NCBI RefSeq assembly: GCF_029784135.1
Contig: NC_073746.1
Location: 249,683,494 to 249,747,493, forward strand
Direction: 5' to 3'
DNA length: 64,000 bases
From: Toxorhynchites rutilus septentrionalis
Lineage: Eukaryota > Arthropoda > Insecta > Diptera > Culicidae
Under the pieces are notes generated by a model. That model did not search any database. It saw nothing but the letters and a program-made list of their open reading frames with translations, and was not told the DNA's origin. Numbering within the stretch: the stretch's first letter is position 1; each line of letters opens with the position of its first letter. Below, one piece after another: positions 56,693 through 64,000 of the stretch. A program made the translations under genes and the position numbers.

Positions 56693-57392
56693 TCACAAGG
56701 CCGTGGAAACTAGGTAACAAATCGACCCCAACTTTAGAGAACACAATCCTTACATGAGGAATAACACATATTTACCTTTGACAAAATTTTAACTATTGAA
56801 ACAGTTGAAAAAATTGGTGGCAATATAGTTGCCACAGCCCGTTAACTCCAAGAACACTGCTTTGTAAATTCATTTTATTGCGCCTTTGGTTATGCAAAAA
56901 TCAAAACAGTATTTCTAGTGCAGCGAAAAATCTGTTTTTTATACAAAGTTTCAAAGAAAAAATTAAAAATTTAAATTATTCTCCAAATACACCATTTATT
57001 TTATTGAAAAAACTGCATTCTGTTTAAATTTGTAGAAAGTGCAACTAGTTGAAAAGTTTTTAACTGTAAACGTACTATTTAGGATCTACTATGTAAGATA
57101 CACAGTAGATCCTAAATAGTACGTTTACAGTTAAAAACTTTTCAACTTGTTGCCCTTTCAACGAATTTAAACAGAATTTCTACTTGTACTCCAAAATCGT
57201 GGTTTTGTTACATCAAAATGCCTCCCAAATTATTATCGCAAAGATTTAGCTACCCAAAAAAAAAAATAGAGTTTTACCAGACCCTTCAGAAGGTTTTGGC
57301 TAAGTAAAATATTGAAATAATATTCCAAGTGCAGCGAAAAGAATATTTTTTGTTGGTGGCAATATAGTTGCCAGTACCCATAAAAGGGTTAA
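56693..57392. repeat. About 0.7-kb tandem unit, copy 1
   Basis: Colinear with 57393-57910: CTTACATGAGGAATAAC, ATTTACCTTTGA, GGTTATGCAAAAAT, TTTCTAGTGCAGCG, CAGA.CCTT.AGAAG and ATTGAAATAATATTCCAA. This copy additionally contains the 57017-57177 palindrome. Non-coding. Confidence 0.65.
57017..57177. repeat. Long near-perfect palindrome, 74-bp arms
   Basis: Arms 57017-57090 and 57104-57177 with a 13-nt spacer; the inner 49 bp differ at one position. The arm core (AACTGTAAACGTACTATTTA, GGATCTACT) is related to single copies at about 14540-14615 and, inverted, 57690-57745. Confidence 0.85.
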
Positions 57393-57910
57393 CCCTTTAT
57401 AAGGTCGTAGAAACAAGCCAACGAATCGACTCCAACTTCAGAGAACATAATTCTTACATGAGGAATAACGCATATTTACCTTTGAAATTTTTTTTACTAT
57501 TGAAACAATTGAAAACATTGGTGGCACACCGTATTGTAAATTCACTTTTATGTGCCTTCGGTTATGCAAAAATTAACAATATTTCTAGTGCAGCGTTACC
57601 GATTATTTCAGCGATTTACTATATTTTTAGTGCAGCGAAAAAAACTGTTTTTTATGTAGAGTTTCGAAGAAAAAAAATAAAAATTTGAATTTTTTATCGA
57701 ATATAACGCTTATAGTGAAAAACTTATCAACTGCATTTTCAACGAATTTAAACATAATTTTCAACCGGTGCTCTACAAAAAAATGACACATAAATTAATA
57801 TCGTACATTTGAGGTTGCCCAAAAAAATTGGAGTATTGCCAGATACCTTTAGAAGTTTCTGGGTAAGTAATGTATTGAAATAATATTCCAAATGCAGCAA
57901 AAAAAAAACA
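57393..57910. repeat. About 0.7-kb tandem unit, copy 2
   Basis: Diverged second copy of 56693-57392, shorter because it lacks the palindrome. A frame at 57368-57688 is incidental. Confidence 0.6.
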
Positions 57911-58689
57911 GTTAATAGATAGTATTGTTACTTACTTCGTGAACATTTTTGTATTATTACAAAAAGTATTCCAATGAGACATCTGAGCTATATTTGTGTT
58001 AAAAAATGGAAAATTAGCGCACTCAGTATGGATCTGTTTTTCTAGAACCACATAAATGCAGCCAAATGCGATACTACAATGAACAAGGCTTGCGTGTAAT
58101 TCAATCATACACAAACATTCTTAACCTAACGTCATGAAAAAGGACGTGATACGCGCTCTGCACTGAGTTAGTGTATGATTATTTTGAGAATGTATTCTGA
58201 TGCAAACAATTTTGCACGCTCGCTCATCGAGATGTTACCGTTCAGTAATTTCAAAAATTAAGTAAATTAGGTTTAAAAACTAATAAATTGAAGTGTAGGA
58301 CATTGAAATTAACTATAAAAAAACACACACACATACACATACACTAAAAACACAATTCTGTTGTCGGGCGAAAAAGCCGTAAAAGGCGTGGATTGTGCAT
58401 CAGACATTTAAGTAGTGACATCCGAAAAATGGAACGATGGGAAAAGGAAAACTTGCCAAGGGAAAACAGGTAGTTGAAAGCCCACCCTCAATAGTACCCG
58501 TGGCTTAGACCAGGGATCAAGGGCTCCCTGGGATTGGCCCTTCTGGCTGGTCTAGTATAACAGAGAGTAACAGAGATTGGGAACATAAACTGACGGTTGG
58601 CCGTAACGAGGGTAGTTTTAATGGTGTTTTTTTTTTCTTTTTTGATCTTGGGAAGAATGATGCACGATGGTTAGCTACGATTGTTTTTG
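57911..58689. other. Unassigned DNA
   Basis: Contains a short CA-rich stretch near 58322-58350 and a GC-richer segment at 58440-58620 with no recognised motif. Confidence 0.25.
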
Positions 58690-58796
58690 TAGTGATATGG
58701 AAATAGTTAAATTGTGCTTCGCTGCTACGTTAGTGGCTCGTTCTGGTCGGTACAGTTTTAGGAGCCCAGATTGGACCAATCAGAACGTGAGATTTT
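58690..58796. repeat. Fragment like the DNA upstream of H2A relic 2
   Basis: GTGCTTCGCTGCTACGTTAGTGG then TCTGGTCGGTACAGTTTTAG, GAGC and TTGGACCAATCAGAACG parallel 17295-17385 (TTTTGGTCGGTACGATTTGA, GGACCAATCAAAAATG). It includes a CCAAT box, so it may be a displaced histone promoter. Confidence 0.45.
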
Positions 58797-59084
58797 GACG
58801 TAGGATTACGTCTTTCGGGAACATATTGGGGTACAAATTGAAAATCGAAAATCGAGCACATCTTGAAAATTGTCCAATTTCAAACGCGTATTGCTCGGTC
58901 ATTTCATGATGGATTGATGAAATTTTTGCGTCAATCGATTTCGGCACTCCATAAACAAATTTTATATTGAATAAAATAACATATATCATGAAACAAACTA
59001 TCGAAAAATTGAAAAATCTCACCCCCTGTTCTAACGGAAGTACCCACATCTGATTGGTCGAAATTGACGACACATGCGACGGTA

Positions 59085-59270
59085 CCCTAACAGAGACATC
59101 AAAACCAAGCTGCCTGGGGGAAATCGACATTACAAATACATAAAAGTAGGGGGAGCTTTTGCTCCCACCGAAATGTGTTCCCTAACAGAGACATCAAATT
59201 CAAGGTGCCCGGGGAAAATCGGCATGAAAGTTGGGGGCATTTTTTATATTTCAAATGAGGAGAGTGACAC
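59085..59270 (-). repeat. Two units of the about 95-bp satellite, inverted
   Basis: CCCTAACAGAGACATCAAAA and GTGTTCCCTAACAGAGACAT repeat at about 94 bp. GGGGGAAATCG/GGGGAAAATCGGCAT steps match the reverse of the 14826-15185 array. Confidence 0.65.
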
Positions 59271-59699
59271 GATTAATAGTAGCAAATAAAATTTAAATCC
59301 TTTTCAACTACGTTACACTGTGGTGGGATATTCTGATAAGAAAAAAATAACATATCATTAAAAACTGTCATAATAAGTTCCTGAATTTTGAATTTAATTC
59401 AGGCAGACCATTTTTGAAGTTTTAAATAATTATAGACGATTTGAGAGCAGGTGATAAGTGATTCCAATATATAACACCTCTCACTAACATCGATTGCCCA
59501 TAGTAAACAAATTAATGTTGTGGAATTAAAACACTTATGGTTCTCGTGTTTCTCATAAACTGAAGTTGTTCAAATAAGTACTGTGGCACGCAACTTTTAA
59601 CAATTTTGATAATGTTTATGCATGTACGATACACATAAAATTTAAACTACATCATAATAAAGTGCTATGTAAGTGTGGAACACTGGAATATCTCGATAA

Positions 59700-60010
59700 A
59701 TTGTAGACATATCTTACACATGAATTCAAAGCAACCCTTAGTCTGTTGAGTGCGGTCGCAAAAGCATTAGTGTGAAATCTCCGTAGAAAAAATGAGGAAG
59801 AATCAACGACTTGAATAATTTTATTTTCGTGGATGTTTCCAAATGCCGAGTCACTAATTTCAAACGTTTTAAGGCGCCGTAGATCTCACCACATTGAGAA
59901 TTTATGAAAACATCCCATGACAAATTATATGTAAATATAACACCCAGATTATAAAGTTTATCGACATATTCAACAACTTGTCCATCAAAAATTTTTGGAG
60001 GCGGTGAAGG
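59700..60010 (-). pseudogene. Non-LTR RT C-terminal fragment
   Basis: Minus translation reads KIFDGQVVEYVDKLYNLGVI, then NLSWDVFINSQCGEIYGALK and RLKLVTRHL, then KIKLFKSLILPHFFYGD. This is the thumb and post-palm region conserved in jockey/RTE-like LINEs. Upstream (60011-60070) only a degraded WWP-ERPFCTPSPP remains. No RNase H is linked to it. Confidence 0.75.
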
Positions 60011-60419
60011 TGTACAAAAAGGCCTTTCTCAGGGCCACCAAATCATTATCAAAGAGTTTAATTTTTCAAACATATCCAAAATGAACAGATAGCCTAACGA
60101 AATCCTACGTCAAATATGCGGTCGTGTCTCAGACACAACTCTCCTGTGACTTTTTTAGATAGTGTTCGATTTTTTATCATTCAATAGTTTGTTGTTTGTT
60201 ATATTTGCAAAAAAATGGGTTTTGTATTTGTAATTATTGATTATGTTTGTTTTTTTTTGTAGTTTTCATGGCATGATTTCTTTTATCAATTTCATCAACT
60301 TAATTTCTTTTTTTTTGTAAATTTATTGGGCGCTAAATCCGCTAAATTTATTGTGCGGGATGTATTTTCCATTCCAACTACAAAACCTTATAAAACACGA
60401 AAATAAGTGAATCATTCTA

Positions 60420-61420
60420 CAGTAGGGTAACACGGGGTGATGTGGTCGTACGGGGTGATTTGGACCACCCCTTTATCTGAAAAAGTACGGCTCAGCTTGG
60501 ATTTTTTATAATGTCATCTCCTTCTATTGTTGTACCGTATGTAGCTAACGTAAAAAAACTTTGGCAAAATTTCATAAATAGAGGGGAACGGTAGCATGAA
60601 CAAAGCAAGTACTTTGATTGTTAGAAAATGTGAATTTTTCAATCGTGATTTTAAGGTATTTTCCGCTGATTAATCAAACTTTTCGTGTATTGTGCAGTAA
60701 AGTTCTGTTCGCCTACAGAGGAGGAACAATTTGATGCAGCGAAACTGTATGTTTGATAACAATGAATGAAATTAATTGCATTTTAATTTTTGCATTTTGT
60801 GTGGGGTGATTTGGTCATGTTTCTGTGGGCTGAATTGGTCCTACAGGTTTGAAGCTTTTCTTTGGTCTAATTGATTCGAGATGTCGCGGAATTACAAAAA
60901 AAAGGTTGGACATACAACGTTGGAAGAAGGAGGAGCCTGAAAGAGCAACACAGGCCATCGAGGACGGTTTTTTTTCCAAGCATCGAAAGTGTTTGAAAAT
61001 GCTCGAGCAACAGTGAAAAGATTCATGCAGAATTCGAAATGGTCTCAATACAATTTTTCTGGACTGGAATCTGGCCAAGACACCTGGATTCCAAAACACT
61101 GTTACTGAGTGTAACATTATCTCAAAATGCATTACATAAACATAAGTATGTTTTTTTCGGTGAAACACATACTGGTCCAAATCACCCCACAGATGGTTCA
61201 AATCACCCCGTATCAAATTTTAATGCCCAAAAATCATCTCTATTATTTTATGATATATTTGGTAATCTGAAGCTTGATAGAGTGATTGAACATTATTGAT
61301 TGAGAGAAAACAAGTGTAGCTCAGTGTACAATGTGACATTTTTTATTCAGACCGTATTGGTTTGGAAATATTAGGCGATTTGCTTAGGTGGTCCAAATTC
61401 CCTCCATTTCCCCTATTACT
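60420..61420. mobile_element. pogo-like DNA element relic
   Basis: The left boundary TA|CAGTAGGG and a right boundary near CCCCTATTAC suggest TA-flanked ends, though the TIR match is weak. GGGGTGATTTGG-type motifs cluster near both ends: 60434, 60452, 60803 and 60827 forward, 61177 and 61198 inverted. A psq-type HTH coding relic lies inside. Confidence 0.5.
60880..61045 (+). pseudogene. pogo-type transposase HTH relic
   Basis: The plus strand starts MSRNYKKK and, after a shift, WKKEEPERATQAIEDGF. Another shift gives QASKVFENARATVKRFMQN, a Pipsqueak-like helix-turn-helix as found at the N-terminus of pogo/Tigger transposases. The DDE domain is not present; T-runs mark the frameshifts. Confidence 0.55.
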
Positions 61421-64000
61421 TTGTTTAAGAACATACATTGTGATATAGGACAAAAGCCGATCGATTAAACCTCTTAGAGGAATAAAATAAGTAGGAAATG
61501 AAGTGTTCGAAAATTGGAACATTCGCCCTCACGAACTTTTTTTTGCTGAATAACTAACACAGCTGACCTTCGCAGTTTACTTCTGAAAACGGTATATTTT
61601 TCGATTTATTCATGCATTTCCAATTATGAATGTTTATAAGCATCGATTAGTTTGACAAATATTGTTATTGTTCGCACAACCTTAGGTGATGGCGTTCCGT
61701 GCAATTTCATTTTCCGGAGGAGCTAGCGGATATCATCGAGACATGTAACTGCGATTTTAGTGAGATTACGAGTTTGAATATTATTCCACCGGATCCGGTG
61801 GGCCATCTCAAGCTTTTCAACTCTCAATGCAACTGATTTTTTCCATCGTTCGCTCCCGCCAATAATGAAAATAACAGCAATAGTTGAAATAAAACCGTGT
61901 TTTGTGCCGTGTTTTACACCGTATAACTATTTTTCTTCGCACAAGCGCGTACGCTGTTTATTTCGATTTGTTGTGCAACGTAAAAACTTCACGACATTCA
62001 CTAAGATGCGACGCGAGACAAGACAAACACTTATTGTTTTTACTATTAAACGGTTTAAACATTACCTTAAGTGTCGACCGGTTTCGAGCGCGAAGCTGCC
62101 CATCTACGGGACAATGTCCGACAGTCGGACATACGGTTGGTATGGAGCCGCGCTGTAGTTTTTATGTTTTGACAAAAGACAAAAACAAAACGGACGCTGG
62201 AGTTTCGTGTGTGTGTGTATATAAAATGAGGCGCCCATCATACAAGTGAGAAGCGATGTTTATGTCTGAATTTTGCGCAGTGTTCATTCTGCGCTCTCGT
62301 TCTTATGAATTTGGTTCACTTCGTACCAAGAGAGAATACGTGTTTATTTTGAACCCGCGCTAATGAAAATCAAACTCAAGTGCAGCGCAGCGTATGTTGT
62401 CTGAAGACTGATATTTATTAATTAAAGTGAATTTTGTTCGCTTTGTGTTTGTCCTCTGAAGAAAAGTGGAATACAACGAAAACAATCTCACATTCTGGAT
62501 ACATTTCAATACAAAAAAAAATCAGCAATCTTGTTTAATGTGACGCGGTTCGGCTCTGATATTTTGAATCTTAAAAAACATTCAAAATTGAGAATGATAC
62601 AAGCATCATTGAGTATAACACCAATTTATTTGTTCCAAATTTATCGGACAATGAGAAATACTAGTAAATGCCGTCAGTAGCATGAAGTAATGAAAACTTT
62701 TTACCGAATATATGTAATAATTACTTACTAAATACCAGAAACTGTTTCTCCGTAGAAAATTTCACGTCGATTACTGTTACTTTCTGTTTCTAAAAAAACG
62801 CTCGAAGAATTACACAATGTAATCCTTTCGATGAGGCTCATTGACGTTCCTCATTGACAACGATATATCTTGAACAGATGGAAAATCGATTTCAAACTCA
62901 ATTCAAGAGAAATTTCACTCGTTACTTGTTCACCGTGCATGTTAAAAAACACAAAACGCACAGAAAACAGCATGAACTGATTTGAATTTTCAAGAAAAAA
63001 TTACATTTTCGTTATAAAATGAGCTCAATTCGTTCCTTGCCAAAGAAAAATGCGCAGAAGATGTAGCGCATCCAACAATGAGCAAATTTTCCACTATGTA
63101 ACTTTGTACAAGAAAAAACATAGCAAAATCGAACCATAATAACACGTTTTGCGTGGCCAATGGGGGCCACGGATAAGACGGAACGTGTTTCAAGTGTGAA
63201 TGAGGCAAGCGAGTGCCGCCGAAAGCATTAGTCGGTAGATTAGGTACAACGATTTGAGACTTTCAACACATTCGAGGCAACTTTATTGAAGTTGCAATTG
63301 CCGGCCGAGAATTGATCGCCGCCAAGTTTTCCTCAAAGCGCCACCACTCGAAACCGATTTCCTCTGAGCTGAGGGCAGTTCGAGTTATCACGATGGGCGG
63401 AAGTGGGCGCTGGATCCCAACGCACCGGCTTCAAAACGCTGAGTGCGCAGATTACGTGAAACACTTGGGCAGCACCTTACATTTCCGAGGTGATTCGATC
63501 ATATGTGCTGCTGTTAAGTGGGAACCAAAGCGCGCATAAGAAACTAGTTCGGGGCATAATGTGTATGGTAATCATAATTCATTCGACCGCAGCGACCCCT
63601 TTTGGTTCTCTCTTTGCACCCCCGGGAAGGAAGGTACGTACAATCTGGATCGGATTTATGAAACAGCCCATAAGCGCTCGGTTTCAGCGCGATGGAAAGA
63701 GACATTGAACTTATAGCTACGCAACATCAATGAAAGAGAATGACGCTAAATGTAAGTCTAACGATTATGCACGTTACTCATGTGTTGTCATAGGAAGCCA
63801 CAATGCAAACGAAGGGAGATGGATGTGGGAGATTCATTTCTACATTTCTTTCCTCTCGTGTCACGAAACTAGTCCGCTGTCGAAACCAGGGATGAAGCGT
63901 TCCAATGTTTGCGTCGAGGAACTAAAATCTTCTGGAAGCTCGGACATGTGCACTACAGCCCTGGCATCGAACAGCTACCGCTGGCCATGATGCCACGACG
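61421..64000. other. Unassigned DNA at the window end
   Basis: No recognised gene. 61870-62250 has overlapping frames without motifs and a perfect small palindrome, TGTCCGACAGTCGGACA, near 62106. 63160-64000 is more GC-balanced with open frames (63312-63539, 63730-63990) that I cannot assign; host exon DNA is possible. Confidence 0.25.

Larger units (their letters stand above)
58797..60110. mobile_element. Palindrome-bounded segment, 1.3 kb
   Basis: GACGTAGGATTACGTC (58797-58812) opens it and a half-site TCCTACGTC followed by AAATATGCGGTCGTGTC closes it near 60110. The latter matches the outer flank of the palindrome at 13609 inverted (GACACGAACGCATATTTT). Inside are satellite units (59085-59270) and a LINE fragment. 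Confidence 0.45.

Noticed and set aside
57049..57148. Palindrome as a transcription terminator
   Set aside because: Arms far too long, no adjacent gene and such terminators are not a eukaryotic mRNA feature.
58322..58350. CA microsatellite of note
   Set aside because: Only a short imperfect run, no unusual length.
60815..61216. 133-codon minus frame
   Set aside because: It is the antisense of the pogo-type HTH relic; the plus strand has the recognisable domain.

Overview
The window looks like repeat-dense nuclear DNA of a dipteran, most likely a culicine mosquito (Aedes or Culex type). This is inferred from the mix of elements: BEL/Pao, gypsy with env, an I-superfamily LINE with RNase H, L1-like and other LINE pieces, tRNA-derived SINEs, Tc1/mariner, hAT-like and pogo-like DNA elements, and histone H2A relics with animal 3' stem-loops. 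The DNA is AT-rich and long stretches lack coding potential. I found no host protein gene I can name with confidence. There are no rRNA genes, functional tRNA genes or CRISPR arrays.

Layout: 0-3.1 kb holds a DNA transposon (TSD TAAT) carrying a SINE, followed by a decayed DD34E Tc1-like transposase. 6.2-9.85 kb holds a mariner relic, a 1.8 kb long-TIR element with recurrent GTGACGTGACAAC motifs, a MITE and three SINEs. 11.8-18.1 kb is a mosaic of a dispersed family with palindromic GACGTAGNNCTACGTC ends, about 95-bp satellite units and two broken histone H2A copies with stem-loops. 19.55-19.87 kb is a GC-rich block ending in an ideal splice donor, a possible host 5' exon. 21.5-22.4 kb is a repeat ending in a CAGCTAGT-like terminus, split by a TA-flanked MITE.

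23.58-32.67 kb is a clean nest: a non-autonomous hAT-like element (8-bp TSD) split by a complete BEL/Pao retrotransposon (minus strand, 473-bp LTRs that read identically, 5-bp TSD). The BEL element carries an exact 1,220-bp tandem duplication across gag/protease and lacks the N-terminal part of reverse transcriptase.

33.7-37.5 kb has a twin-primed LINE fragment, a SINE and an L1-like LINE relic. 42.3-46.9 kb is a 5'-truncated I-superfamily LINE (ORF1 overlapping an APE-RT-RNase H ORF2 with one extra A in a homopolymer). It sits in or beside a decayed minus-strand gypsy-type element (RT/RNase H, integrase, env-like parts), which is itself split by a 790-bp mariner derivative and a roughly 1-kb TIR element. 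51-57.9 kb is tandem and inverted repeat arrays including a strong palindrome. 58.7-61.4 kb has another palindrome-bounded segment with a LINE fragment, then a pogo-like relic. The last 2.5 kb is unassigned.

The genes here serve element mobility rather than the cell. The best-supported link between them is that the 486-bp SINE at 1594 and the LINE at 42342 share a 3' tail (TTCGGCTC, spacer, TGAGCC, A-rich), consistent with the SINE borrowing the LINE's machinery. All identifications come from reading motifs by eye; no database search was run.
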